Shown here: positions 24,608 to 32,622 of the stretch, in pieces
Layout: every line of letters begins with the position of its first letter
How positions within the stretch are numbered: position 1 is the first letter of the stretch
Assembly: GCF_001423405.1 (NCBI RefSeq)
Contig: NZ_LMNS01000013.1
Span: 1-44,702 of the forward strand
Reading direction: 5' to 3'
Length of the DNA: 44,702 nucleotides
DNA from: Methylobacterium sp. Leaf123
GTDB lineage: Bacteria > Pseudomonadota > Alphaproteobacteria > Rhizobiales > Beijerinckiaceae
Made by a program: the position numbers and the translations under genes
The notes under the pieces: model-generated
Told to the model about the DNA's origin: nothing
Databases searched by the model: none
The model's input: only the letters and a program-made list of their open reading frames with translations

Positions 24608-25867
24608 ATGCCCGAAAGCGCCTGTGGCGAAGACCGGTCATTCGATACTCGGCTGATCGAAAACCATCTTGCTCGGCCGTGGTACCGGATAGGCTTCGAT
24701 AGCGATCTGGAACGAGCCCTGCGCCACGACAGCATGAAGATCCGTCGGCGTCATGTGCTGATCGAGATCGCCGTCCTCGCGGGGATGTGCCTTGCCGTGG
24801 CCCCGATCGACTATGCTGAGCATCCGCTCTGGGCGCTTGCGCTCACGCTGCGCCTGGGCTTTCTCCTGCCCGTCCAGATCTTGGCATTCCGATCCGCGTT
24901 CCGAACGGCCGATAGCCGCGTGCTCGACGCCTCTGCTGCGCTTTCGCTGTGCTCCGCGATGGGCATTATCACCATCCTCGCGTGCCTTGCTGAGGGCGAA
25001 ACGACAACCCGCTATGTGACAGTTCAGGGAGGGCTGATCCTCGTCTACAGTGCGTTGACCGGGCAGCGTTTCCGGATCGCGCTGATCTCTGTTGGACTGG
25101 TCCTAGCAGCCTACGATGCGGCCATCTTGCTCGTTATTGCGCCGAAGACGCAAGGTATGCTGGCCTATGTTAACTTCGTCACCGTTTTCAGCCTGGGCTT
25201 ACTCGGCGTTCGCCTGTTCGTGTTCGAACGGTCCGAGCGGCTGCATTTTCTGAACCGGCAATTGCAGATCTGCCTGAATCGTGACCTCACGCGGCTTACC
25301 AGGGAACTCGCGATCCTCGCGAGCACCGATGCCCTGACAGGGGTCTCCAACCGCCGCGCGCACGAGGAATATCTTGAGCACGCCTGGGCGGACGCCGGTC
25401 AGCGGGGGCAGTGGATCGGCCTTGCGCTGATCGATATCGATCACTTCAAGCAGTTCAATGACGCTGCCGGGCACGAAGCCGGGGATCATGGGCTCGTCGC
25501 GGTGGCACGTGCGCTCCAAGAGAGCCTGCCGCCCGAAGGTCGGGTCGCGCGCTACGGGGGCGAGGAATTTGTGGTGGTCGTGCGTGGGGCCGATCCCGAG
25601 GCCGTGCTCGACCTCGGCGAGCGCCTACGGATGGCCGTCGAAGCCTGCGGCCTCATGAATCCAGGCGCAGACGGTCGCGCCGTCACCGTCAGCATCGGCG
25701 TCACCAGCGTGATCCCGAGCTCTTTGGCTCGGAAGCAGGATGCGCTCCGGGCGGCCGATCACGCCCTGTACGAGTCGAAGCGAACGGGACGTAACCGCGT
25801 TACCGCCCAGGCTCTGCTCCCGAACGCTGCGCGCCATCACGATACGGAAGGGCGAAGGGTCGCTTGA
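24608..25867 (+). CDS. Membrane-anchored GGDEF diguanylate cyclase
   Basis: This 419-residue protein makes the second messenger c-di-GMP from two GTP. About six hydrophobic helices span residues 50-205, giving an integral-membrane sensor of no recognised MASE type. A linker leads to the catalytic domain: DALTGVSNRR (241-250), the metal-binding Asp in IDIDHFKQFND (275-285) and GGEEF (317-321). The inhibitory RxxD site expected five residues before GGEEF is absent (PPEG), so product feedback is probably lacking. GAGAGGGAAAGG before the ATG supports this start over a GTG at 24572. It separates the system B ATPase from its binding protein and has no evident link to nucleobase use. Confidence 0.9.
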   Translation: MPESACGEDRSFDTRLIENHLARPWYRIGFDSDLERALRHDSMKIRRRHVLIEIAVLAGMCLAVAPIDYAEHPLWALALTLRLGFLLPVQILAFRSAFRTADSRVLDASAALSLCSAMGIITILACLAEGETTTRYVTVQGGLILVYSALTGQRFRIALISVGLVLAAYDAAILLVIAPKTQGMLAYVNFVTVFSLGLLGVRLFVFERSERLHFLNRQLQICLNRDLTRLTRELAILASTDALTGVSNRRAHEEYLEHAWADAGQRGQWIGLALIDIDHFKQFNDAAGHEAGDHGLVAVARALQESLPPEGRVARYGGEEFVVVVRGADPEAVLDLGERLRMAVEACGLMNPGADGRAVTVSIGVTSVIPSSLARKQDALRAADHALYESKRTGRNRVTAQALLPNAARHHDTEGRRVA

Positions 25868-26279
25868 TCATGCCGGCCAAAGGTTCCTGAACAAGGACCC
25901 GCGGGGTGTGCAGCACCGGCGTCTTTGATCAGTGAGTCAAGATGCCATCCCGGAACCCTGGACGGCAGCGGAGGGAGCGGTGCTGGAAAATTCGTCGTGC
26001 AACGAGCATCCGTGTCAGAGGACGACGCGGATGGAATGCCACGGCAAACTTGGGTCAGGGCAGGAAGGCCCGCTTTATGGCAAAGGGCCATTGTCTGCCC
26101 CCCACCCTCAGCAGCCATTCACATGGTCAAGCGAGTGAGGTTCTGACCCTAAAACCGGTCCGACGCTCCCGGCTCCCGCGCGCCGTCCTGGCCCTGGTCT
26201 TGCTCTGACCCGCCTCAGGTGCCCTGCGCGGCGCCGGCAAGCCGCGGCGGGCAACGCCGTCGAAAAGGGGCAGACATTC
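25868..26279. other. Intergenic region with one sigma-54-like promoter
   Basis: Several short frames cross this 412-base stretch, but none has a signal peptide, a family motif or a good ribosome-binding site, so no gene is called. The right part carries the sigma-54-like element at 26188-26204 for the BMP binding protein. The middle (about 25930-26130) could be remnant sequence from an insertion; no IS end was recognised. Confidence 0.4.
26188..26204 (+). promoter_or_regulatory. Candidate sigma-54 promoter of the BMP binding protein (system B)
   Basis: CCTGGCCCTGGTCTTGCT contains GG (26190-26191) and GC (26202-26203) exactly 10 bases apart. It matches TGGCAC-N5-TTGCT except for C in place of A, and the TTGCT half is perfect. 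Transcription would begin near 26215, about 65 bases before the ATG. This would give the displaced binding-protein gene its own nitrogen-responsive promoter. Confidence 0.55.
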
Positions 26280-27353
26280 ATGATGGGCAGCATCGTCACG
26301 CGCGTGGCCGGGGCACTTCTGTGCGCGGCCGTCGCGGCGGCTCCGGTGCGGGCGGCGGACAAGCTCAAGGTGGGCTTTGTCTATGTCGGCCCGGTCGCCG
26401 ATTACGGCTACTCCTACCAACACGACCTCAGCCGCAAGGCGCTGGTCGAAGCGCTGTCCGACAAGGTCGAGACGACCTTCCTCGAGAACGTGCCCGAGGC
26501 CGACAGCGAGCGCTCGATCGAGAAGCTCGCCCGCTCGGGCGCCGGCCTGATCTTCACGACCTCCTTCGGCTTCATGGAGCCGACGCTGAAGGTCGCCAAG
26601 AAATTCCCCAAGGTGAAGTTCGCCCACGCCACCGGCTACAAGCGGGCGGACAACGTCTCCACCTACTCGGCCCGCTTCTACGAGGGCCGCTACATCTGCG
26701 GGAAGATCGCGGGCAAGCTGTCGAAATCGGGCACCGTCGGCTACATCGCCTCCTTCCCGATTCCGGAAGTCGTGAGCGGCATCAACGCCTTCATGCTCGG
26801 CGCGCAGTCGGTCAACCCGGACATCAAGATCAAGATCGTCTGGGTGAACACGTGGTTCGACCCCGGCAAGGAGGCGGAGGCCGCCAAGGCGCTCCTGGCG
26901 CAAGGCGCCGACATCCTGACCCAGCACACCGATTCCGCCGCGCCGCTTCAGGAGGCGGAAAAGGCCGGCAAGCTCGCCTTCGGCCAATCCTCCGACCAGT
27001 ACCGCTTCGCCCCGAAGGCGCAGCTCACCTCGATCGTCGATGATTGGAACGGCTACGTCATCGCGCAGACCAAGGCCGTTCTCGACGGCACGTGGAAGAG
27101 CGGCGACACCTGGGCCGGCATCAAGGACGGCATGGTCGTGCTGGCGCCCTTCACCAACATGCCCGACGACGTGAAGGCGCTGGCCGAGGAGACCAAGAAG
27201 GAGATCGTCGAGGGCAAGATCCACCCGTTCCAGGGGCCGGTGATCAAGCAGGACGGCTCGGTCGCGGTGAAGGCGGGGGAGCAGGCCCCGGACCCGATGA
27301 TCCTCGGGATGAACTGGTACGTGAAGGGCATCGACGACCGGCTGACGCAGTAG
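26280..27353 (+). CDS. BMP family substrate-binding protein (system B)
   Basis: This 357-residue periplasmic binding protein has a Sec signal (about 1-25, cleavage after VRAA) and the family start DKLKVGFVYVGPVADYGYSY. Later motifs are TSFGFMEPTLKVAKKFPKV, YEGRYICGKIAG and GQSSDQYRFAPKAQLTSIV. No lipobox cysteine is seen, so it is soluble in the periplasm. It most likely serves the permeases at 18034-20125 and the ATPase at 22554-24098, which otherwise lack a binding protein. AAGGGGCAGAC precedes the ATG, and a second ATG follows one codon later. A strong terminator follows. Confidence 0.91.
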   Translation: MMGSIVTRVAGALLCAAVAAAPVRAADKLKVGFVYVGPVADYGYSYQHDLSRKALVEALSDKVETTFLENVPEADSERSIEKLARSGAGLIFTTSFGFMEPTLKVAKKFPKVKFAHATGYKRADNVSTYSARFYEGRYICGKIAGKLSKSGTVGYIASFPIPEVVSGINAFMLGAQSVNPDIKIKIVWVNTWFDPGKEAEAAKALLAQGADILTQHTDSAAPLQEAEKAGKLAFGQSSDQYRFAPKAQLTSIVDDWNGYVIAQTKAVLDGTWKSGDTWAGIKDGMVVLAPFTNMPDDVKALAEETKKEIVEGKIHPFQGPVIKQDGSVAVKAGEQAPDPMILGMNWYVKGIDDRLTQ

Positions 27354-27390
27354 CGTTCGCCGTCGCCGCGGGCGCGGCCCATCGGAAATG

Positions 27391-27431
27391 GAGGCGCCGC
27401 CGGATCGCTCCGGCGGCGCCTCTTTCGTTTC
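27391..27431 (+). terminator. Intrinsic terminator after the BMP binding protein
   Basis: A perfect 14-bp stem, GAGGCGCCGCCGGA / TCCGGCGGCGCCTC (27391-27404 and 27409-27422), with loop TCGC is followed by TTTCGTTTCG. It lies about 40 bases after the TAG of the binding-protein gene. It ends the rightward transcript before the convergent small-protein genes. Confidence 0.85.
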
Positions 27432-27439
27432 GAGGCCGG

Positions 27440-27709
27440 TCAGGGCCGCGGCGGGTGCGGCGGCCGGTGCTGGCTGGCCGGGGGCGGGGCCGTCTCCACC
27501 GGTAGGCCGGTGCCGGGCGTTGCCGGGATGGCTTCGCCCGAGCGGATCGCCTCCTGCTCGTTCGGGATGGCCGCCGCCCCTTCCGTGCCCCCCGGCGCGG
27601 TCACGCCCGGGCTGCCGGCCGGGGCGCCGGTCGATCCTTGGGCGAAGGCGGCACCGCCCGAGCCCGCGAGGGCACAGAGTACGAGCGTGGCGGTCGTGAT
27701 GAGACGCAT
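27440..27709 (-). CDS. Small exported PAG-TAPGG motif protein A
   Basis: This 89-residue protein has a clear signal peptide (MRLITTATLVLCALAGSGGA, cleavage after AFA at about 23). The mature N terminus carries APAGSPGVTAPGG, the motif shared with three other tiny proteins encoded within 2 kb. The rest is rich in Pro, Gly, Ala and Glu and probably unstructured. It ends close to the opposing terminator and lies 49 bp downstream of the next member on the same strand, likely as an operon. The ribosome-binding site is weak. No function is known to me; the shared motif right after the signal peptide is the only strong clue. Confidence 0.68.
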   Translation of the reverse strand: MRLITTATLVLCALAGSGGAAFAQGSTGAPAGSPGVTAPGGTEGAAAIPNEQEAIRSGEAIPATPGTGLPVETAPPPASQHRPPHPPRP

Positions 27710-27758
27710 GTGACGGACTTTCCGGTTGCGGATGGGCGCGCGAGGTCGAGGGCCGGTT

Positions 27759-27965
27759 TCACCGGTGACGCTTCCGGTGGGAACGAGCGGCCTTTCCGCG
27801 CCGCCCGCCCGGAGCGGTGATGCGCGATTGGCCAGCCGGTGATGTCACCGTGCCCTGCGCGCGGGCACCCGGAGCCGTGGCGACGCCGCTGCCGAGACAG
27901 AAGGCGGCCACGAACCATGCGAGGAGGGGGAGACTGAGGCCGAGACCGGCCCGTTTCACACGCAT
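27759..27965 (-). CDS. Small exported PAG-TAPGG motif protein B
   Basis: This 68-residue protein has a basic start and a long hydrophobic signal (about residues 8-30, cleavage near ARA|QGTV). The motif SPAGQSRITAPGG is followed by a strongly basic tail (RRGKAARSHRKRHR). The same frame is open upstream to 28340, but those residues lack features of a protein domain, so the ATG at 27965 just before the signal peptide is chosen. It is probably co-transcribed with protein A. The polybasic tail is unique within the group and might bind nucleic acid, cell wall or phospholipid; this is speculation. Confidence 0.6.
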   Translation of the reverse strand: MRVKRAGLGLSLPLLAWFVAAFCLGSGVATAPGARAQGTVTSPAGQSRITAPGGRRGKAARSHRKRHR

Positions 27966-28537
27966 TCTGGAGGCTCCCGCGGGGCCATGATGGCCACCGT
28001 TTGCGCCGTGATCGGCAGCAAAGGCCGTGCCGAGGCCGGTGCCGGGGCTTTCCCATGCCGACACGATGCGCGAGGGCGGCCCTGCCGGCTTGATCCTTCT
28101 GCCCGCGCCGGCCTCGACGCGATCGTCGCGCGGCCCCTTGCCCGAGCGAATCGTCGTGAGTGCGGGCCGGGCCATCGTGGTGCGGGGGCCGCCCCATGAA
28201 GCTCTGACCAGAGAGGCTGCCCCCTGGTCGGGCGGTTCGGGAGCGGTTTCGGCGTGCGGAAATGCACCCGCCGCGAAAGCTTTGTGCCAATGCCTCCGCC
28301 ATGTCGAAAGATTCTGCACCAGGGCGCTAAGATCAGACAAAACCTAAAGTTTTCAGGTGGTAGCGGCGAATGATCCTGGCCGCGCGTCTCGGTGATGCCG
28401 TATCAATGTGCAAAGATTCCAAGCACTTCGTGTTGTTTTGCGCGGCACCGGTGCTCAGTTTTCAAGACATGAGGCGTCGAGCGGTTCGACCGCGACGCCA
28501 ACGCTCGTTTTGACGACTAGTCTTGGAGATTGACGAC
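27966..28537. other. Divergent intergenic region between small exported protein genes
   Basis: The left half (27966-28300) is high-GC, with overlapping frames on both strands that look non-coding: Arg/Pro/Ala-rich, with no family motif. The right half (28330-28470) is A/T-richer and should contain promoters for proteins B and C. A hairpin at 28473-28499 lies in the likely leader of protein C. No further gene is supported. Confidence 0.4.
28473..28499 (+). promoter_or_regulatory. Leader hairpin upstream of small protein C
   Basis: GGCGTC (28473-28478) pairs with GACGCC (28494-28499). Inside it GCGGT (28481-28485) pairs with ACCGC (28489-28493) around a TCG loop, with a two-base bulge on the left. 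The structure ends 26 bases before the GGAG of the next gene. It could stabilise the mRNA or be an operator. Confidence 0.45.
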
Positions 28538-28786
28538 ATGATCGCACGTATCGCCGCAGGCGCGCTCCTCGGCCTCGCCCTGACCACCGCCGCCTCGGCC
28601 CAGAGCTACAACGCGCCGGCCGGAATTCCGGCCGTCACCGCGCCGGGCGGCCTCGTCGGCATCGCCGGTCCGGGAAACGTGCAGCGCTACTTCGGGCATG
28701 ACGGCCGTCACGGCACCGTCGCCGTCGAGGGCGTCTACGCGACCGGCTCGACCGTCCGGGGAGCCCACGCCGTTCACGGCCGCTGA
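28538..28786 (+). CDS. Small exported PAG-TAPGG motif protein C
   Basis: This 82-residue protein has a signal peptide (MIARIAAGALLGLALTTAAS, cleavage after ASA) and a mature start QSYNAPAGIPAVTAPGG that is identical to protein D over 17 residues. The C-terminal part (RYFGHDGRHGTVAVEG) aligns loosely with RHTTRDSRLGTVSADS of protein D. The ATG at 28538 is chosen because GGAG lies 9 bases before it. A stem-loop terminator follows 35 bases after the stop, so it is a single-gene transcript. The function is unknown; conservation beyond the signal peptide shows it is translated and selected. Confidence 0.78.
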   Translation: MIARIAAGALLGLALTTAASAQSYNAPAGIPAVTAPGGLVGIAGPGNVQRYFGHDGRHGTVAVEGVYATGSTVRGAHAVHGR

Positions 28787-28820
28787 GCCAACGGTCCCCA
28801 CACCTCGGCTTCGATGATCC

Positions 28821-28857
28821 AAAGGGCCGGTCGCGTATCGACGCGGTCGGCCTTTCT
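28821..28857 (+). terminator. Probable terminator after small protein C
   Basis: AAAGGGCCGGTCGCG (28821-28835) pairs with CGCGGTCGGCCTTT (about 28842-28855) with one bulge and two G-U pairs, followed by CTC. It lies 34 bases after the stop of protein C. The T run is short, so termination strength is uncertain. Confidence 0.6.
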
Positions 28858-28896
28858 CATGGCGCTGCCCGGTGTCGCCTCGGCTTTTCAACTTTA

Positions 28897-28913
28897 TCGA
28901 ACGTTTCGTTCGA
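28897..28913. promoter_or_regulatory. Palindrome upstream of small protein D
   Basis: TCGAACGTTTCGTTCGA has perfect 7-bp arms around TTT. It lies in an A/T-richer stretch about 100 bases before the ATG of protein D, where a promoter would be expected. It is a candidate operator; no regulator can be named. Confidence 0.45.
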
Positions 28914-29011
28914 ACTTATTCCAGTTTCTGGGACGCTTAGGCGGGTCCATCTTCTCTCCATCAGATGACGGACGAACCGGCCGTCACCGCAACCCACCGA
29001 TGGAGTGTCCC

Positions 29012-29251
29012 ATGTCCCGCATCCTCACCGCGTCCGTCCTCGCCCTTGCCCTCACCGCCGGCGTGACCGGTTCGGCCGCCGCCCAGAGCTACAATGCCCC
29101 CGCCGGCATCCCCGCCGTCACCGCACCGGGCGGGCAGAGCGACGAAGCCGGCCTCATGCAGCGCCACACCACGCGCGACAGCCGCCTCGGCACCGTGTCG
29201 GCGGACAGCCTGACCACGGGCTCCGTGCACCGGTCGCGCACCGCGCGCTGA
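29012..29251 (+). CDS. Small exported PAG-TAPGG motif protein D
   Basis: This 79-residue protein has a signal peptide (MSRILTASVLALALTAGVTG, cleavage after AAA) and the mature motif QSYNAPAGIPAVTAPGG, identical to protein C. The tail RHTTRDSRLGTVSADSLTTG is basic and Ser/Thr-rich. The ATG at 29012 has GGAG six bases before it; upstream in-frame starts are rejected because the signal peptide begins here. A hairpin terminator lies about 70 bases after the stop. It is a tandem duplicate of protein C with divergence at the C terminus. Its role in the periplasm or envelope is unknown. Confidence 0.78.
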   Translation: MSRILTASVLALALTAGVTGSAAAQSYNAPAGIPAVTAPGGQSDEAGLMQRHTTRDSRLGTVSADSLTTGSVHRSRTAR

Positions 29252-29323
29252 TCCCGCCCGCTCGGGTGCGACGCCCGATCGCCGGGCTCGTCCCGGCGAA
29301 GACCGATCCGAGATCTGAACTCG

Positions 29324-29357
29324 GCGAAGCCGGTCCTCTCACGCGGGCCGGCTTCGC
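29324..29357 (+). terminator. Probable terminator after small protein D
   Basis: GCGAAGCCGGTCC (29324-29336) pairs with GGGCCGGCTTCGC (29345-29357), with one T-G pair and an 8-base loop. It lies between protein D and the LysR gene. The following T content is low, so it may instead be an mRNA-end hairpin. Confidence 0.6.
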
Positions 29358-29429
29358 TGTGTTCGGCCGCGGCGTCGCCCTTGCTTGCAGCCTCTCTCCG
29401 CGGCGCTGAAGCGCCAGGGGGGAGAGCGC

Positions 29430-30401
29430 ATGCAGGGACCGGGGACGCCGACACTCGACCAGCTTCGGGTGTTCCTCACCGTGGTCGAGAGCGGGAGCTT
29501 CGCCGCGGCCGGGCGCCGGCTGAACCGCGCGACCTCGGTGATCAGCTACGCGATCGCCAATCTGGAGCTTCAACTCGGCCTGCCGCTGTTCGACCGCGAG
29601 GCGACGCGCCGGCCTCAGCTCACGCAAGCCGGCCGCGCGGTGCTGGCGGAAGCCCGCACGGTCGCCCACAGCATCGACACCCTACGGGCCAAGGTCAGCG
29701 GCTTGCTCGGCGGCCTGGAGGCCGAACTCGGCTTCGTGTCGAGCGTGCTGATGCCCGGCGCCCGGCTCGTCGATGCGCTCACCGCGTTTCAGGCCGAGTT
29801 TCCGACCGTGTCCCTGCGCCTCAATGTCGAGGCCCTCGGGGCTGCGCAGCTTTCCGTCGCCGAGGGCCGGGCCGATCTTGGCATCAGCGTCGAACTCTGG
29901 ACGCAGGACAGCGAACCGCTCGAACTGATCGCCGTCGGCGAGGTCGAGATGCTTCCCGTGGCCGCGCCGAACCATCCGCTGGCCGGGGCGGACGGCCTCG
30001 TTCCGGGGGCGGCGCGCGCGCATGTCCAGCTCGTCATCACCGACCGCACGCCTTTGTCCCAGGGGCAGGAGTTCGGCGTCATCGCCGACCGCACGTGGCG
30101 GCTGTCGGATCTCAGCACCAAGCACACGCTGCTGCTCGCCGGGATCGGCTGGGGCAGCATGCCCGCGCATATGGTCGAGGCGGATATCGCCGCCGGCCGC
30201 CTCGTCGAGCTGAACCTTCCCGAGGCCCGCCGCCGCCGGCTGCCGCTGACCGCGATCTACCGCACCGATCATCCCCCGGGACCGGCCGGGCGCTGGCTGA
30301 TCCGCCGCTTCGTCGAGCAGGCCGAGCGCGAGGCCGCGGCACGGGAAGGCGCCCCCGTTCAGGGTGCCCCGCCGACGATGCCTTCCGCCGCCGCGGGATA
30401 G
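29430..30401 (+). CDS. LysR family transcriptional regulator
   Basis: This 323-residue LysR-type regulator has an N-terminal winged helix-turn-helix (LDQLRVFLTVVESGSFAAAGRRLNRATSVISYAI, about residues 9-43). A linker helix and the effector-binding domain (about 95-295) follow. AGGGGGGAGAG before the ATG at 29430 fixes the start over an in-frame ATG at 29385. It is convergent with the ABC binding-protein gene at 30555-31589, so it does not sit divergent from an obvious target. The ligand is unknown. The DNA-binding part resembles that of the second LysR protein at 41941-42864 (both have SVISY in the recognition helix region). Confidence 0.9.
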   Translation: MQGPGTPTLDQLRVFLTVVESGSFAAAGRRLNRATSVISYAIANLELQLGLPLFDREATRRPQLTQAGRAVLAEARTVAHSIDTLRAKVSGLLGGLEAELGFVSSVLMPGARLVDALTAFQAEFPTVSLRLNVEALGAAQLSVAEGRADLGISVELWTQDSEPLELIAVGEVEMLPVAAPNHPLAGADGLVPGAARAHVQLVITDRTPLSQGQEFGVIADRTWRLSDLSTKHTLLLAGIGWGSMPAHMVEADIAAGRLVELNLPEARRRRLPLTAIYRTDHPPGPAGRWLIRRFVEQAEREAAAREGAPVQGAPPTMPSAAAG

Positions 30402-30554
30402 ACCCGCGGATCGCCCGCCCGGCTTGTGATTGTAGACCGGCTCGCCCGCGTCGCGGATCGTATCGGGTCGAGATCCCTCGGGGGCCGGCTTGGCAAGATG
30501 TCGTCCCGCAGCAGGAGCCGGACCGACGGGCCCCCCGTTCTACGCCGTCAGGCG

Positions 30555-31589
30555 CTACTGCCCCTCGGCCGCCGTCACCGCATGGGTCCAGGCGCCTTCG
30601 GGCTTGCGGGTGATGACGGGCTGGTCGGTGCCGCCGGCGAGCAGGATGGCGACCGTGCGCTCGTAATCGGCGGGGTCGAGCCGGCCGCCGGACATGTCGA
30701 GCAGCTTGGCGATCTCGCTCAGCATCCGCTTCTGGTGTTTCTCGGTCTGGGCGCCGCTGGCGTCGTTCTCCAGCACGATCTCGGTCGCCTCGTCGGGATG
30801 CTGCGCGGCATAGGCCCAGCCCTTCGCGGACGCAGCCACGAACTTCGCGAGGCGCGCGACATAGGCCTTGTCCTTGAGCTTCGGTTCGAGGGCGTAGAGC
30901 CCGTCCTCAAGTGCCGCCACGCCCTGATCCTCGTAGCGGAAGACGACGAGCTGCTCCGGCTTGAAGCCGGCATCGATCACCTGCCAATACTCGTTGTAGC
31001 TCATGGTCGAGACGCAGTCGGCCTGCTTCTGAATCAGGGGATCGACGTTGAAGCCCTGTTTCAGCACCGTCACGCCGCCGGGCGAGCCGTCGGTCTTGAG
31101 CCCGAGCTTGGCCATCCAGGCCAGGAACGGGTACTCGTTGCCCGCGTACCAGACGCCGAGCGTCCGCCCCTTGAGGTCGGCGGGCGACTTGATGCCCGTG
31201 TCGGCGCGGCAGGTCAGCATCAGGCCCGATTTCTTGAAGGGCTGGGCGATGTTGACCAGCGGCACGCCCTTCTCGCGCGAGGCGAGCGCCGAGGGCATCC
31301 AGTCGACGATGACATCGGCGCCGCCGCCCGCGATGACCTGGGGCGGGGCCACGTCCGGCCCGCCCGGCTTGATCGTCACGTCGAGCCCGGCCTGGCTGTA
31401 ATAGCCCTTGGCCTGCGCAACATAGTAGCCGGCAAACTGCGCCTGGGTCACCCATTTGAGCTGGAGCGTGACTTTCTCCGCCGCCCGCGCGCCGCCCGCG
31501 GCGAGCCCGAGCAGGGCCGCCCCGGCGCAGAGGAGGGCTTTCGCTCCCCGCCCGGCCATCCGCGCGCCCATCCTGTTCATGCCCGCCAT
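30555..31589 (-). CDS. NMT1/THI5-like ABC importer substrate-binding protein
   Basis: This 344-residue periplasmic binding protein has a signal peptide (about 1-36, cleavage after ARA) and the NMT1-like start KVTLQLKWVTQAQFAGYYVA. It continues with GKRTLGVW-like and NEYPFLAWM segments that line the pyrimidine-like ligand pocket in this family. It is the last gene of the rut operon, after two permeases and an ATPase. By context it probably binds uracil, thymine or a pyrimidine ring product, taking the place of the missing RutG permease. AAGGAG precedes the ATG. Thiamine precursor uptake is the main alternative. Confidence 0.87.
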   Translation of the reverse strand: MAGMNRMGARMAGRGAKALLCAGAALLGLAAGGARAAEKVTLQLKWVTQAQFAGYYVAQAKGYYSQAGLDVTIKPGGPDVAPPQVIAGGGADVIVDWMPSALASREKGVPLVNIAQPFKKSGLMLTCRADTGIKSPADLKGRTLGVWYAGNEYPFLAWMAKLGLKTDGSPGGVTVLKQGFNVDPLIQKQADCVSTMSYNEYWQVIDAGFKPEQLVVFRYEDQGVAALEDGLYALEPKLKDKAYVARLAKFVAASAKGWAYAAQHPDEATEIVLENDASGAQTEKHQKRMLSEIAKLLDMSGGRLDPADYERTVAILLAGGTDQPVITRKPEGAWTHAVTAAEGQ

Positions 31590-31659
31590 CTGACTCTCCT
31601 TCAGCCTTTCCCGGTCGGCGTTCGCCGTGGTTTTCTCGGTAACGATGCGCGCGGGCGGC

Positions 31660-32622
31660 TTAGCCGGCGCGCACGGACGGGTGCCACCCGGTCGCGGCGC
31701 GCTCGATCAGCGCGATCAGCCCGTAGAAGGCGGAGCCGGCGAGCGCCGCCAGCGCGATCTCGGCCCAGACCATGTCGAGGGAGAGCCGGGCCGCCTCGAT
31801 CGAGATGCGAAAGCCCATCCCGACGATCGGCGTGCCGAAGAACTCGGCCACGATCGCCCCGATCAGCGCAAGCGTCGCGTTGACCTTCAGCGCGGTGAAG
31901 AGGAAGGGCAGGGCCATCGGCAGGCGCAGGCTCAGAAGCGTGCGCCCGTAGCCCGCCGCGTAGGTGCGCATCAGGTCGCGCTCGATCCGGCCCGTGGCGG
32001 CGAGGCCCGCACCGGCCTGAACCAGCATCGGGAAGAAGGTCATCACGGCCACCACCGCGGCCTTCGAGGGCCAGTCGAAGCCGAACCACATCACCATGAT
32101 CGGGGCGATGCCGACGATCGGCAGCGCGGAGGCGACATCCGCCACCGGCAGGAGGCCGCGCTTGAGTGCGGAGAAGCGGTCCGCCAGGATCGCGACGCCG
32201 AGGCCGGACAGGCTGCCGAGGACGTAGCCGGGCAGGGCCGATTTCAGGCAGGTCTGGACGAAATCGGCGCCGAGCACGGGCAGGGCGGTGGCAAAGCGCA
32301 GGGCCACGCTCGACGGCGGCGGCATCAGCACGGCGGGCACGCCCGCGCCGACGATGACCGCCTCCCACAGCACCAGCACGAGGAAGCCGAACAGCAGCGG
32401 CACGGCAAGGCGCGCGAGGCCCCGGCCGGCCGTGCCGGGCGCGACGGCGGCGAGATCGCGCGCGGCGAGCGTGGCGGCGAGCCAGACCAAGAGGGCGGCA
32501 AGCCAGAAGCCGGGCCCCGCTTCGCCAGCGAGACCGGGACGGTGGGCGGCGCTCGCGAGGGCCACCCCGCCGAGCAGCGCGGCGGGGGTGAGCAGGACGA
32601 TCCGTGCGGCGCGGTGCGTCAT
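31660..32622 (-). CDS. ABC importer permease 2 of the rut operon
   Basis: This 320-residue BPD_transp_1 permease of the NMT1/taurine/nitrate importer class has about eight hydrophobic segments, more than the usual six because of an N-terminal extension (about 1-60). The cytoplasmic EAA-like loop is YAAGYGRTLLSLRLPMALPF. ATGA overlap with the upstream permease gene shows translational coupling. The pair of unlike permeases suggests a heterodimeric channel. About 70 bp separate it from the binding protein. Confidence 0.87.
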   Translation of the reverse strand: MTHRAARIVLLTPAALLGGVALASAAHRPGLAGEAGPGFWLAALLVWLAATLAARDLAAVAPGTAGRGLARLAVPLLFGFLVLVLWEAVIVGAGVPAVLMPPPSSVALRFATALPVLGADFVQTCLKSALPGYVLGSLSGLGVAILADRFSALKRGLLPVADVASALPIVGIAPIMVMWFGFDWPSKAAVVAVMTFFPMLVQAGAGLAATGRIERDLMRTYAAGYGRTLLSLRLPMALPFLFTALKVNATLALIGAIVAEFFGTPIVGMGFRISIEAARLSLDMVWAEIALAALAGSAFYGLIALIERAATGWHPSVRAG

